A program made the position numbers and the translations under genes. The notes beneath the pieces were generated by a model, which worked only from the letters and a program-made list of their open reading frames with translations, was not told the origin of the DNA and ran no database searches. This document shows positions 45,664 to 55,983 of a stretch of DNA of 64,000 nucleotides, piece after piece. The stretch is from AWTP1-13 sp963775835 (GTDB lineage: Bacteria > Pseudomonadota > Alphaproteobacteria > Rhizobiales > Hyphomicrobiaceae). The number at the start of each line of letters is the position of its first letter. Within the stretch, counting starts at the first letter, position 1. The DNA lies in the NCBI GenBank assembly GCA_963775835.1, contig CAVZKV010000020.1, positions 310,001 to 374,000 on the forward strand, written 5' to 3'.

Positions 45664-46038
45664 ATGAGCAAGCGCATCCTCATTATCGACGACCAGGAAG
45701 ACCTGCGCGGTGTCCTGCGCGACCTCCTCAGCGGCTCTGGCTATGCGGTTGTCGAGGCTGCGGACGGATGAGACGGCGTAGCCAAAGCCAAATCCGAGCC
45801 CCCCGATCTCATTCTCATGGACATTCAGCTTCCCCTCGTGGACGGCTACGAGGCCACCCGGCAGATCAAGGCAGATCCGACCCTGGCAAAGACACCCGTC
45901 ATTGCCGTCAGCTCATTCGCCATGAAGGGCGATGAAGAGAAAGCACGGGCTGCCGGGTGCGATCATTATGTCACCAAACCCTATAGTCCACTGCAGCTCC
46001 TGCGCACCATCCAAGGCTACCTCGGCGAGCACGAATAG
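45664..46038 (+). pseudogene. Single-domain response regulator with in-frame TGA
   Basis: From ATG 45664 the frame reads RILIIDDQEDLRGVLRDLL up to VVEAADG, then a TGA (45769-45771), then DGVAKAKSEPPDLILMDIQL (phospho-acceptor Asp in LMDIQLP), IAVSSFAMKGDEEKARAAG and HYVTKPYSPLQLLRTI to the stop at 46038. All receiver residues are present apart from codon 36. At that position relatives have Glu or a similar residue, so a single substitution would explain it. Restarting after the stop would lose the first strand and acidic pair. A true nonsense mutation or sequence error is more likely than recoding. Confidence 0.85.
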
Positions 46039-46435
46039 GGATCTCTCCGTCCGCTTTGTGGAGTTCGCTTTTACCAATTGCCATTGCGAAGCTCGCTTCA
46101 GAGATGGGTCATAGTTAACCTATCGGACGCTTCGTCCGCCGGGCAGAAGCTCCGAAAACTGACGGAATTGCTGTAAGCGCTCCGACCGGGCAGTTCGTGC
46201 CAATAGGCAACATGGCCCAAGCAACATTCATCGGCAGGATCGAGCGCGGCTTCGATCATCTTTTCGGCGGCCGCGCGCAACGTAGTCTGTTAAAATGACG
46301 CCACGCCAAGAGACTGTGCGGCGTCGATCCCCGCTGCGCCCTTCGAGCGCCTCGCTCGCCGGAAACCCAGGTTGCGCGTGGCCGTGTCGGAGAGCCCTAT
46401 CGTTGGCCTGGCGGTGTAGAAGGAGAATCTTTGTC
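46039..46435. other. Gap of about 400 bp, no gene seen
   Basis: No supported gene. An AGGAGAA ribosome site for the next gene stands at 46421-46427. Confidence 0.4.
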
Positions 46436-46903
46436 ATGAGCTACGTTCAGCGCGTCTTGCAGCCTGGTGAGCAGGTTCGGCACATCTCGTCCATTCATTG
46501 GATAGTGTACTGGCCCGGCGTTGCGGTTGCACTCCTAGCCGTGGTCGCTTTTTGGCTCGGCGAAACGCGGATCCTGACGGGCCTCTGGCGATATACCGCA
46601 TACGCACTCGCGCTCGTTGCGGTCGTTCTCCTGATTCAGCAATGGTTCCAGTGGTGGGTCACCGAGATCGCAGTCACAAATCGGCGGGTCATCTACAAGA
46701 AAGGTCTCATCCGGCGGCAGACCAACGAGATGAACATGGACAAGGTCGAGAGCGTCCAGATCGATCAATCAATTCTCGGGCGCATGCTCGACTATGGCGA
46801 CGTGACGATCCTTGGCACCGGCGAAGGCTTCGAGACGCTCCGCACCATCGCCAGCCCAATCGAGCTTCGAAACAGCATCACCGGAACGACGCACAAAGCC
46901 TAG
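46436..46903 (+). CDS. PH-domain (bPH2, YdbS/YdbT-like) membrane protein
   Basis: A 155-residue protein. Two membrane segments (WIVYWPGVAVALLAVVAFWL and YTAYALALVAVVLLIQQWF) are followed by a bacterial PH domain: WWVTEIAVTNRRVIYKKGLI, RRQTNEMNMDKVESVQIDQS and LGRMLDYGDVTILGTGEGFE, then RTIASPIELRNSI. TNRR-I-KKGLI and the DKVESV-ID stretch are the signature of the bPH2 family. Function is unknown; relatives are linked to membrane stress. The ATG at 46436 follows AGGAGAATCTTTGTC. Confidence 0.9.
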   Translation: MSYVQRVLQPGEQVRHISSIHWIVYWPGVAVALLAVVAFWLGETRILTGLWRYTAYALALVAVVLLIQQWFQWWVTEIAVTNRRVIYKKGLIRRQTNEMNMDKVESVQIDQSILGRMLDYGDVTILGTGEGFETLRTIASPIELRNSITGTTHKA

Positions 46904-47170
46904 GGTTAACAGAAGTCGCCCTCTATGAGATAGGCCATCGGTTTACTGTCAATCTCGCCATCGGGGTTTGCTGGGCCTGAAGCTCGCTGTGCGGGCGCTT
47001 TCCCAAAGAGCCAGAACCACATGCCATCCCGCAATGATGCTTCGGGTAATAGTCAAGGAGCGATCGCATCGAGAGGCTGCACGTGGAGATATTTTCCCAG
47101 CGATCAGATTTGAACACGCGACAACTTGCTTCCGAATTACGCCAACGCAAGGAAATCAGTCTGCAGGTGA
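46904..47170. other. Gap of about 270 bp, no gene seen
   Basis: Between convergent genes; nothing recognised. Confidence 0.35.
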
Positions 47171-48846
47171 CTAACCCACTACAGGCAAACGTTTGCGCAG
47201 TGCTGCTTTGTTGATTTTCTCCAGGGTTACGCGCGGCATGTCTTCCACGACGAACACCTCGCGCGGCACCTTGAAGTCGGCAAGCTTGGACTTGCATTCT
47301 GCGATAATGCAGCTGGAGAGACCGACCCGCGCGCTCTCCGGCAAGCTTGGAACCGCTACCACGAAGGCGACCGGCACCTCGTCCAGCATGCGATGCCTCT
47401 GCCCAACGACCGCAACCTCGTACACGCCGGGTACCAACGCGACTATTCGCTCGATTTCGGACGCCGCAACATTCTCGCCGCCAACCTTCAGCATGTCTTT
47501 GTCACGGTCAGCAAACGTGATGTAGCCGTCCTTCTCTAAAGTCACGCGATCACCCGTCATGAACCAACCGTCCGGTGTAAAGCTTTCTTCGGTCGCCTTC
47601 GGGTTGTTGAGATACTCGAGGAATAGCTGGACGCCCCGCCACCCCCAGCACTCGAGGTGACCCGTCTCGCCGGGCTCAACCGCTGTTCGATCCTTTCTCA
47701 GGATACGAATGCCATAGCCCGGAGCGGGCCGCCCAGTCGTCATAGAGCGGTTGCGAAGCAGCGCGTCCCCCACAATCCCCTGGCTTACGGTTTCCGTCAT
47801 GCCCCACCAACCGATCGAACGCACGCCGAAGATCTGATCGTACGGTGGTTCGTTGATGGCCGAGCCGAACATGCGGAAGTGATGCTTGGGTATCGGCTGT
47901 TGGGCGAGTGCCTTCAGGAAGAACGGGATCACCGACGCCCATGTGCAGCGGTTTCGGACGGCGACATCCCAAAAGCGCGATGCGGAGAACTTCGGCATCA
48001 AAACAACGGTGCCACCGACCCACATGGCCGGCAGGATTGAATACGTGCGGGCATTTGTATGGAACGATGGCATCATTACGAGATGGATGTCATTCTCATT
48101 GAACTCTCGTGCATTGCGCTGGCGCGAGCACCCCAGAGCGCATTACCGTGCGTCCATAGCACTCCCTTGGGCCGCGAAGTGGTTCCTGATGTGTATTGCA
48201 CGGAGCCGAGCCGCCAAGGATCGGCCTCGATCCGGGGTGCTTCGGTCGGGTCGTCTTCGAGGTTTGAGAATAGGCACTCTTTGCTTGGCCGCAGATTGGC
48301 GGGCAGATCGTCGCCATCGGCCAGATGCTCGGTCACCGCGAGCCACTTTATGCGCGGGGCGCTGCGCCCGACCAGATCGGCCAGCTCCGGTTGGGTTATC
48401 GCGGCCGCCGCCTTGCAATTGTCGGCGAAAAATTCCAGTTCGGCGCCCGCCGAGCGCGTGTTGGTGGTAACGATCACTGCGCCCACCCTAGCGGAAGCGA
48501 ACCACAAGAATTCGAGTTCCGGCGAATTGTCGAGATGCACCAGAAGATAGTCGCCAGGCTTGATGCCCCGCCTACGCAGTCCTGCCGCCACCCGCAGGAC
48601 CTGAGTTCGGAACTCGCAGTATGTCCATACTCGCCGCTCGCCGACAAATGGCTCCCACACGAGAAACGGATGATCAGCCCGCGTCTGAGCGCGATAATCG
48701 AGAAGCCAATTCACATCTCGCCCGGCAAATGGATTGACGAATTGACTGCGTAACTGGCCTTGCAACCCTGGCATTGACTTGCTCTTGGTTTTCGCTGCGT
48801 CCGCGAGCGCACCCGGCGGAGCGCTTTTAACCAGGTGAACTGACAT
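47171..48846 (-). pseudogene. AMP-dependent acyl-CoA ligase, one frameshift
   Basis: A 559-residue adenylate-forming enzyme in two frames. The N-terminal part (48846 to about 48095) has the AMP-binding signature VQYTSGTTSRPKGVLWTHGN and ends ARASAMHE. One base shift near 48090 gives the continuation NENDIHLVMMPSFHTNARTY, then IGWWGMTETVSQGIV, TGDRVTLEKDGYITFADRDK and the C-terminal EKINKAALRKRLPVV with the catalytic Lys. It resembles crotonobetaine/carnitine-CoA ligase-like enzymes. With a single shift in an otherwise clean gene, recent inactivation and sequence error are about equally likely. Confidence 0.88.
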
Positions 48847-49442
48847 TGCGCCCGATCCGCGGTCAAGAGGCGGGGTGCAGCATCCACCCGAGTACGGATG
48901 CTGCCGGACGGCAGCACAGTCCTAGCGTTGCAACTCCTAATCTAACTGATGCAGTGCAGCAGGGATTTGCCGGGTCGGCTCGGCGACCGCAACCGATGGT
49001 GTCTTCGCGCACTTCTACATTGAGTAGACTTTCCTGTCGCTCTTCCGTCAGTTGCTGGCGCGAAGCTGCCGCTCTCCCCCAAACGGGGGGTGTGACGTCA
49101 GCTGTTCACCCGGATACAGGGCTTGCGCTACCTGCCCCAATTTTTATGCCGATGTTCCTCCACTATCCGGCTGCCATTTTCCTTCCGTCCAAATTGGAAG
49201 GCTCCCTGTAGTGCTGTGAAAGGGTGGCGTTAGGGCCAAGCACATGGATGCCCGGAAGCGTGATGACCTGACGGCGAAACTCTCCGTACAGGCGGAGCCT
49301 TATGTCCCACGAAGCGATTACGAGGCAGCATGATGCGCCTGTCCGCGTCGGCTGGTGGGACTCAACCTCGGTGGGTCGATCACTTGAGAGATCGTGGAAT
49401 ATGAACCGTGGTCTTGAAATCTCGGCCCCCACATCATCATCA
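48847..49442. other. Gap of about 600 bp, no gene seen
   Basis: A minus-strand frame (49163-49555) overlaps the methyltransferase end but has no domain or start site. Otherwise short frames only. Confidence 0.4.
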
Positions 49443-50345
49443 TCAAGAAATCGGCACACGCCGTGTCCGGACAATGTGAGCTCCAGGCGCATCTGGTGAT
49501 GGGTTGTGCTCGGCGAAGTATCGACCGGCAATCTCTGCTGGTGATAGGTCTTCAATCGTGCCGAACCCGATCTCTGAGAGGGCGGTTGCCAACTCCCCCG
49601 GAACGAAGAAGCTTAGCCAAGGCTCTCCAAGAGCCGCGGCCTTTGCGATCATGGCCTCGTAGCCGGCACGCCGCGCGGGCGGGTATGCGTCTATCGGTTC
49701 CCCATAGTCAAAGACAACCTCGGCATCGGGTATGCTCGCCATTTGGGAAAGCGCCGCGAAAACGGTCTGTCGGGACAGGTAGGGTACGACCCCGAGCCAA
49801 GTGAAAAAGGCGGGTCGAGTGCTATCGAATCCTATGGTTCCCAAGCGCTCCAGAAAGTTCTCCTGCTCAAAATCTACGGTCACTAATCGCAGCCAGGCAG
49901 GAATCTGCAGTTTCGCCTGGGTCAGGCATTCACGCTTCCATTGCTGAGTTGCCGGGCGATCAACCTCGAACACTTGCAATTGCTTTTCCGCGTAGGGATT
50001 GCGAAGCCCAAAAGTATCAAGCCCGGCTCCCAGCACTACGACCTGGCGCACACCGCGATCGACCGCGCTCGCAAGGCAATCCTCGGCAAACCTGCTGCGC
50101 GCCACCGTAAACAAGCGCAGGCGATCGAATTCGGGATGATCGCGGACGAACCGACAGATTTCATCGACATTCTCGCAGGAGATCGCGACTGCGAGAGGAT
50201 CGGCAAAAATCGCCCCACCCTCCGCCAATTGGTGAGCCGCACGCAACAGTGCAACAGTTTTCGCTGTCAAACTCGGGGTGCCGTGCATAACCACCTGCTG
50301 AAAGGGTATCGACTTAAAACAACGTCGAAAGAGAGAATTTGGCAA
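49443..50345 (-). CDS. SAM-dependent methyltransferase (TIGR00027/LCM-like)
   Basis: A 300-residue protein of the leucine-carboxyl-methyltransferase-like group common in actinobacteria and rhizobia: PSLTAKTVALLRAAHQLAEG, FADPLAVAIS, FTVARSRFAEDCLASAVDRG, RQVVVLGAGLDTFGLRNPY (SAM motif I), VFEVDRPATQQWKRECL, and FFTWLGVVPYLSRQTVFAAL. The C-terminus has EPWLSFFVPGELATALSEIG. The substrate is unknown; relatives methylate carboxyl groups of small molecules or polyketides. The ATG at 50345 has no strong ribosome site. No neighbouring gene gives a hint. Confidence 0.88.
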   Translation of the reverse strand: MPNSLFRRCFKSIPFQQVVMHGTPSLTAKTVALLRAAHQLAEGGAIFADPLAVAISCENVDEICRFVRDHPEFDRLRLFTVARSRFAEDCLASAVDRGVRQVVVLGAGLDTFGLRNPYAEKQLQVFEVDRPATQQWKRECLTQAKLQIPAWLRLVTVDFEQENFLERLGTIGFDSTRPAFFTWLGVVPYLSRQTVFAALSQMASIPDAEVVFDYGEPIDAYPPARRAGYEAMIAKAAALGEPWLSFFVPGELATALSEIGFGTIEDLSPAEIAGRYFAEHNPSPDAPGAHIVRTRRVPIS

Positions 50346-50796
50346 TGCAAGTCATTGCTGTGAAACATATATTATCTCGGCATGCCCGTACCTACCAGCG
50401 GCGTCGCACCTCGTCTAAACAATCGGCGAGAACTTTTGGCTGTGGCTTCGGGTAGCGGTAAGGGGCAACAAGCAACCGATCTTGGCATTGGAACGTCTTT
50501 GACGTCGCTCCAGGGGATATTCCTTTGAAGCACGCGCGGGCCGTGAGGCGCCCTGTGGGCTCAACTCGACGTCGGGTTCTCTATAGGCCTTCTGCCGATA
50601 CCACTTCCAGAGCACCACACCACCAAAAAGTCAGGCGAGTGTTGCTATAAGCATCGAGCGTGATGCTGCCGCCCGAGACCAGCAATGAAAATATCAGGAG
50701 AGGCGCACCAACCAACATGATAGAGCGACTGCGCAGATGCTCACAACCGTATCTCGTGGCTTCCCTTAACGCGCGAAGCACACCAGCCTATTCGTT
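50346..50796. other. Gap of 450 bp, no gene seen
   Basis: A minus-strand frame (50581-50781) has one hydrophobic segment but no support. Start of the decayed accessory region. Confidence 0.35.
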
Positions 50797-51078
50797 ATGC
50801 GCAAAGGCCTCGAGATCCCGCGACCATCGCTCGAGCAGCTACGACAGGCGGCTCCCTGGCTTTGGGTGTGGTGCCAAAACTGCAACTGTCGTCACAAGGC
50901 GCCCATAGCGCTTGCGCCACTGATTATTAGGTGGGGCGGAAACGCTTCACGTGACCTTCTCCGGCAATCGGCGCGGTGCACGTCCTGCGGCCGTAAGGGT
51001 GCCGATCTCCAACATCCAAGTGCGCGATCCAGCGACATAACATTGGCGTTCCATGCGCGAGCGGAGGATTGGCGCTAA
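50797..51078 (+). CDS. Small Cys-rich (zinc-ribbon-like) protein, intact copy
   Basis: A 93-residue protein. PWLWVWCQNCNCRHKAPIAL has a CxxCxCxH cluster, and QSARCTSCGRKGADLQHPSA has CxxCG, together a probable zinc ribbon. APLIIRWGGNASRDLLR lies between. I remember similar small proteins as numerous in rhizobial accessory regions; function is unknown. A broken paralogue occurs at 55984-56290 on the opposite strand, where the Cys cluster is deleted. The ATG at 50797 follows no strong ribosome site. Confidence 0.6.
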   Translation: MRKGLEIPRPSLEQLRQAAPWLWVWCQNCNCRHKAPIALAPLIIRWGGNASRDLLRQSARCTSCGRKGADLQHPSARSSDITLAFHARAEDWR

Positions 51079-51638
51079 TCGCATAGTGGCGCGGTATTTG
51101 CCGTGTTGAGGTACGTCCACTTCGAGGTGATTGAATGAGAGGCGCCTTACCTTCTCGGCCCACCCACATGCCACCCCGCGGTGCCCGTCTCCCCCGCCGG
51201 TCCTAACCGTGTGGCCATGACCTGTAGCGGCGGCTTTTGGAGGAGGCTTCGGTCCCACATGAAGCATGAAATTCCTCTTAGTTGGATGATCGACAACCGA
51301 GCTGCGACTATTTCAAAATCGCTATGCCTGTGTTGCCGGCCTCACTCTCGATCACCTGCCAAACTGTTATCTTTGTCGCTAGCGGCCCATCCTGCTGCCA
51401 CCAGCGGCTCAGCTTAGCAATGGGTGCGATGGCCGCTAAATTAATGGGAAATGAAAATGAGTTATCGATATTGGGCGAACGTCAGAGGTCTCCCCCGAAA
51501 CGGGTATACGCCGCACCTTAGACTGCACCATCTAACACCGCGAACAATTCTTGAGCAGTCGGGGTAAGCGCACGTTGCGGCTTTGCTCGGAGCTTCAACA
51601 AAGGCGCAGCGAAGGTAAGCGGCCATAGAGAAGGAGCC
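51079..51638. other. Gap of 560 bp, no gene seen
   Basis: Only short frames. An AGAAGGAG ribosome site for the next gene stands at 51628-51635. Confidence 0.4.
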
Positions 51639-51908
51639 ATGGGCCTAGATCAAATCGGCATCACCCTAAGCGGCGTCATTGCGGTCTGGCTTACGCAACA
51701 CAAGCGTGAAACTTGGCGACGTTGGGCATGTATTTTCGGGATGCTTAGCCAGCCGTTTTGGTTCTACGCGGCATGGAAGGCCGAGCAATGGGGCATTTTT
51801 GCTCTGTGCACCCTCTACACCTACGCATGGGCGAGAGGCCTCTGGACACACTGGCTCAATCCCTACTTTCAAACCAGGGAGCGTCAAGGTGGGGCCGAGG
51901 CACGTTAA
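51639..51908 (+). CDS. Small phage- or island-type hypothetical protein
   Basis: An 89-residue protein from ATG 51639 behind AGAAGGAG. It has an N-terminal hydrophobic stretch QIGITLSGVIAVWLTQ, then RRWACIFGMLSQPFWFYAAW and EQWGIFALCTLYTYAWARGL, ending in a charged tail. The Trp-rich segments suggest membrane association. Sequences of this kind occur in prophages and islands in my memory, without a known role. It is the best-supported small gene in this stretch because of the ribosome site and the coherent hydrophobic pattern. Confidence 0.6.
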   Translation: MGLDQIGITLSGVIAVWLTQHKRETWRRWACIFGMLSQPFWFYAAWKAEQWGIFALCTLYTYAWARGLWTHWLNPYFQTRERQGGAEAR

Positions 51909-52070
51909 ACGCCCACTCGCTGCGCTCTTCCCTTGTCCACTCCACTAGCCGTCCCCTAATGCTTGCACACACTCACTGCGATGACCTGTGGTCGTGTCTG
52001 GGCAGTGGGTACTTGGCGACCCTTTGGAGGGACATTGAAAGCGGCGCCTGTTGGCGAGCCGACTTCTCAG

Positions 52071-52325
52071 TCATGTGACAGATTTGAAGCCCGCATTGCG
52101 GTCTGGCACCAGCAGGCCGGCGCGCCGGAAAACTTGGGGCGCCCGGGCGTCGAAGACCATCCACCAGGCGAACAGCTTCCACGGCGCATAGACCGCAACG
52201 CTGCCGAGGCTGATCCAGGGCGTGCCGAGCGCCGCTTGCTGCCCGAGCATGGCCGCCGCCCATTGCGTCGCCGCCCATACGAAAACAAGTGTCAGTGTGA
52301 CAGCGGTAACAGCTTGCAGGATCCC
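52071..52325 (-). pseudogene. TraG (coupling protein) N-terminal fragment
   Basis: Residues VTAVTLTLVFVWAATQWAAA, LGQQAALGTPWISLGSVAVY and APWKLFAWWMVFDARAPQVF resemble the N-terminal membrane region of Ti/rhizobial conjugal coupling protein TraG (a VirD4-type ATPase of about 640 residues). The frame stops 20 residues on (GFKSVT), and no ATPase domain follows in any frame. It marks a lost conjugation module. The real start is unclear; upstream codons to 52571 look random. Confidence 0.6.
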
Positions 52326-52865
52326 ACTCCGACAAGTCCGCCCAGCGGGCCGAGCCGCAAGTCGTCTTGAGACTCTGGGCTCGGCTCCGCCAGGCGGCTC
52401 CCCCGATGACGATGAGCGCGGGTGCGATGCCACCGGTTCGCCGGCATCGGTGCTTCCCCCTGGCGCTTGAACTACGCCGCGCGGATCAGGATGCGGGAGA
52501 AGCGCACCGCTCGTGAATTGGTATTCGTGAACCGCGGGTGGGGGCGTGCGTTGCCGTGAAGTCACGTGCAAGCGGGATGTCTGGGGTTGGTCGGCGGGGC
52601 GGCTAGCCCATAAAAACCAAGTCAGCCCTCGCGCGCCAACGGCTCTGTCGAGACCCCGATCCGCGACGCCCCACCTGGAACCCGTGCGGTGCGCCTCAAA
52701 AAAAATGATTGTTCGACTGTCGGTTTCGCGTCCCCTCGCTCGTCTTCACTGTAGACCGGTTTTTTGGACCTATGCCGTTCGAAACCACGGCCCCAGCCAA
52801 CCGAGCCAACGGCATCCCGAGCTCAGTTCTCAACTTCAAATCGCATAAATTTGAGGGCGCCGACC

Positions 52866-53012
52866 ATGAATACCTTTCTCCTTGCCAGCCAGATCGTTGC
52901 CTACGGCGTCAGCATCGTTTCGGCATCGGTCAACATTGCGAAGTTCGTGCAACATCGCCACTCAAAGTCAAAGCGCCGGTTCCGGATCGCTCGCTTGCAT
53001 GTGACGGGTTAG
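52866..53012 (+). CDS. Tiny hypothetical membrane peptide
   Basis: A 48-residue frame from ATG 52866: MNTFLLASQIVAYGVSIVSA forms one membrane segment, followed by a basic tail RHSKSKRRFRIA. GGGCGCC stands before the start, but no clear ribosome site. A possible small membrane protein; weak support. Confidence 0.35.
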   Translation: MNTFLLASQIVAYGVSIVSASVNIAKFVQHRHSKSKRRFRIARLHVTG

Positions 53013-53358
53013 GCAACCATGTCGAGCGTCGAGGATCGCCTCCGTGCGCAACCAAAGGCGAGACGACCTTGCCCGTGAATTTCACGATCCTGGTCCACTT
53101 CGGACCCGCGCCGTCGCACGCATGATGTACCAACTCCTCAAGGCCGGCGTGGTCTGGCCGAGCGATCGTCTCACCCGAATGGGCGGAGCCCGCGCCCGAG
53201 CAGGCGGGCTCCGGTGCGCGGCCGATGCTTGCCGCGCACTAGAGCGCACGTAGAACAAACAGCGAATAGTTTGTTGCAGTCGCCCGAGGTGCTGTTCGAC
53301 GTTCACCGTCTCCCCTATGGCGTTTAGACGGGGCCGCAGCGTTCACCAGTCTGGGAGT
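53013..53358. other. Gap of about 350 bp, no gene seen
   Basis: GC-rich with a CGGAGCCCGC...GCGGGCTCCG-type inverted repeat near 53185-53215 that may end a transcript. No gene recognised. Confidence 0.4.
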
Positions 53359-53625
53359 TCAACTTGCGTTTGGCCCGCGCCTTTTGGCTGACGGCGATGA
53401 GACAGCGGCTCCGTTGACCGTCGTGACCCTACGTCGCAAGACGCTTCGTGAGTTATACAGGTCCCGCAGAATGTCTCTCATAACTTCCAGGGTTTCTTCG
53501 GCTGTCTTGGTCTCCTTACCCGAGGCTCGCAACTGCTCGATGAAAGTGTGTTGGATTGCCAAGCGTTTCTCGGCGTCTCTGACCTGGCTGCTGTTGTCAC
53601 GAAATTGCTGGCTCAGTTTCGACAT
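53359..53625 (-). CDS. Small coiled-coil hypothetical protein
   Basis: An 88-residue helical protein from ATG 53625. SKLSQQFRDNSSQVRDAEKR and LAIQHTFIEQLRASGKETKT, then EETLEVMRDILRDLYNSRSV follow the layout (helix, short Gly-Lys turn with Thr, helix) of a small protein family numerous in Bradyrhizobium islands. The gene at 56622 has the same layout (LIAKAKASGQTTTEAQQQLK). GGGGGG lies upstream of the ATG. Function unknown; dimerisation is likely. Confidence 0.6.
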   Translation of the reverse strand: MSKLSQQFRDNSSQVRDAEKRLAIQHTFIEQLRASGKETKTAEETLEVMRDILRDLYNSRSVLRRRVTTVNGAAVSSPSAKRRGPNAS

Positions 53626-55539
53626 GGCGGCCCCCCAAGACTTGAGCTTCGCGGCGTCACAACGCTGACTTAGAGGTTTGGTTCCGTACCCTTCGACGGC
53701 CTGGGGGGTGCCAGATGATTTGCATCCGTGACCAACGAAGTGCCATCGGCTGAAAATCGCACCGACTTTGCGCATGATAACGGATGTGCCGCCAGCGATT
53801 TCAGGCTGAGAAGTGCCTACAGAGCGGATGGGAGAGCAAATAAGAAAGCTATGGCGGCGATGCCACAGTCGATGAATTTATAGCGTCGCGCTTACTGAAG
53901 GGCGCGTAGAGGCTACGGACGTGCTGGAGTCGGCTTTACAATGAGGCGGCGCCTTTGTCGAGGTGCACGGCCACGTGACGATCACGTCTGCCCATCGCAC
54001 AGCGCAGGAGCAAGCGTGCGTTTGCGAGGGCGAGAGGGGTCCGTGTGCCGGGAGGCCCCGCATTGTCGCAACCAAGAAGCGCCGGCGCATCGTTAAGCGC
54101 GGCACCTCGCGGCATCAGGACCGCATTGCCCTCGATGTGCGTGCCGGCATCGGCACTGCCTGCACGAGTTCGCACAGTTCAACCCACAGTTCGGAGTCCG
54201 ATTTCCGTTGGGCAAGCGCGACCGGCCGCACATGGAGCCGGCTCAATCGAACCACACACCGTTGCGGCTCGCCGCCGTCGGTTCGGTTACGCGTCAGGTC
54301 ACGCCGTGCGCCAAGCTCAAAATTATGCTGGTCGAATTCGCCGGCGGACTAGTGGTCGGTACCATCGCCCGCTGATTCAGTTCCAAACAGGGGCAAGCTA
54401 CGGAACGGCGACCGCCCGAAACCGTCCATAGGCACCGGCTCACGTTGTCAAATTTTCAGTGCGCCCTCCGGTTCATCGCTCACTACCACCACAAAGTCGG
54501 TGTCCTTGCCCGTCTCTCGGCTAGGCCGGGGTGAGCTGGAAGCCCACGTCCCCGACTCGCTCATCGACGAGCTGGGGCTGGAAAGCAATGACCCTGAAAA
54601 GATTTCCCCCGGCGCTTGCCGGAAGAAGGCGCCGACGGGCCGAGTGCAGAGGCAACTTCGCGACAGCTCACCAACCCGCTCGCCAAGTTGCAAACCGGGT
54701 GGCGGTGGCAAATCGCTTGTCGACTGCATGGGCTTCTGGGATGCCGCCACGGACATGAGCAAGGTCGAGTGGCGCGCCGCCTGCAAGCGTTCGATGCAGG
54801 AGCTTCTGGGATCTCAAATCCCGTCTGCAATTCTCAGCAGGGTCGACGCGCGGACTATTCTGGGATCTCGGAGATAAGGATCGTGCGGTCGGAAAAAGAA
54901 AATGGCCCTCAGCGATGTGAAGGCCAGTTGGCAAACGGCGAGGGCTCGAAGTTGGGACACGAGCCGCCGTTTGCGCTGCGCCCGTGCTCAGCTTCCGGAG
55001 CATCCGCAATACCCAATGTCCCGATGGCAACTACTTAGAGCCGTTATGACGATGGTTCGTCAGAATAGGTTAGGAGAAAACCCCGTTGACTGAGCTTTGC
55101 GCCTCGTGTCTCCCGCGCAACTTCACGCAATGCAATCTCGTTATGTCCGTTATCGCACCAACTCCGCTGTCGATTTTCTGAAGCGAACAATTAATCTCGG
55201 CATGGGGGAGCGCAGCACGGACGGGGTTGCTGCAGGTTCGCGGGCGTTGCGAACCGAGACGAGATAAGCTGCTTTTCTCGACCGTTCTCGCTTTCAGGTC
55301 CGGAGGCGTGATGCTCGTCTATTTGTTTCGACAGAGATGCACTGACGACCTTGCGCTCACAACTGACGTGACGGGTCGGAATATTCCGTCTCCAATCCTT
55401 GTACAGATTGGATCTTCGTGGAGGCCATCGACATCAGCAAATTCGAACCTCCGTGGGACATTGCTGACTTTCAATGTGTGCTCCGCTGTCTGAAGGTCTT
55501 CGGTCACTATATGTTCGAGGCCAAGGGATCAAACGCTAA
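53626..55539. other. 1.9-kb stretch of decayed or non-coding sequence
   Basis: No complete gene is convincing. A plus-strand frame at 54500-54877 contains FWDAATDMSKVEWRAACKRS near its end, a segment I remember from small Bradyrhizobium proteins, but the rest looks random. Frames at 53963-54352 and 54902-55093 have no features. Confidence 0.4.
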
Positions 55540-55656
55540 ATGAAAAACGAACCTGAAGGCCGCACTTCGGGGCGCGGCGATCCAATCAATGTGCTTTGTC
55601 TGGCGGTGGCCTTTCTCGCAGTGTGTGGGTTGATCTGGATCGCTTTAATGCAGTAG
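55540..55656 (+). CDS. 38-residue single-pass membrane peptide
   Basis: From ATG 55540: a polar N-terminus (KNEPEGRTSGRGDP) then one membrane segment INVLCLAVAFLAVCGLIWIA and the end LMQ. The clean polar/hydrophobic split suggests a real small membrane protein. No strong ribosome site. Unknown function. Confidence 0.4.
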   Translation: MKNEPEGRTSGRGDPINVLCLAVAFLAVCGLIWIALMQ

Positions 55657-55983
55657 ACGTGGCTTCCGCCCGGCCCATCGTTTTCAGCTGGCCGTTGCTG
55701 GCCCATGACGCCCATGCGAGACCGGCGGCGAAGCTGATGAGCAGGGCTGTGCCCGTCAGCGGTTCGTATCGGACGTGCCATGTTGCTCCGGCGATCCAGA
55801 AAAGGCACGTTGCATAAAGCCAGTGGCGAAACTAGGTGCTGTCCAAAAAGCAGTTCAACGAAACCGACATGGCACGCCTCCCTGAATTGACGCTGGCACC
55901 CGAGACAGTTTAGCTCAATTTGCGGGGGAGGAGAGCTGCAACATGGGCGGCGCACAGCGCACGCCCCGGGCCTCCACGCCCAT
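55657..55983. other. Gap of about 330 bp, no gene seen
   Basis: Frames on the minus strand (55536-56036) show no domain. Confidence 0.35.

Noticed and set aside
45769..45771. Selenocysteine codon in the response regulator
   Set aside because: The position is not a Cys in the receiver family and no suitable stem-loop was seen after it.
49163..49555. 130-residue minus-strand frame after the methyltransferase
   Set aside because: Overlaps the end of the methyltransferase gene, lacks a ribosome site and has no recognisable motif.
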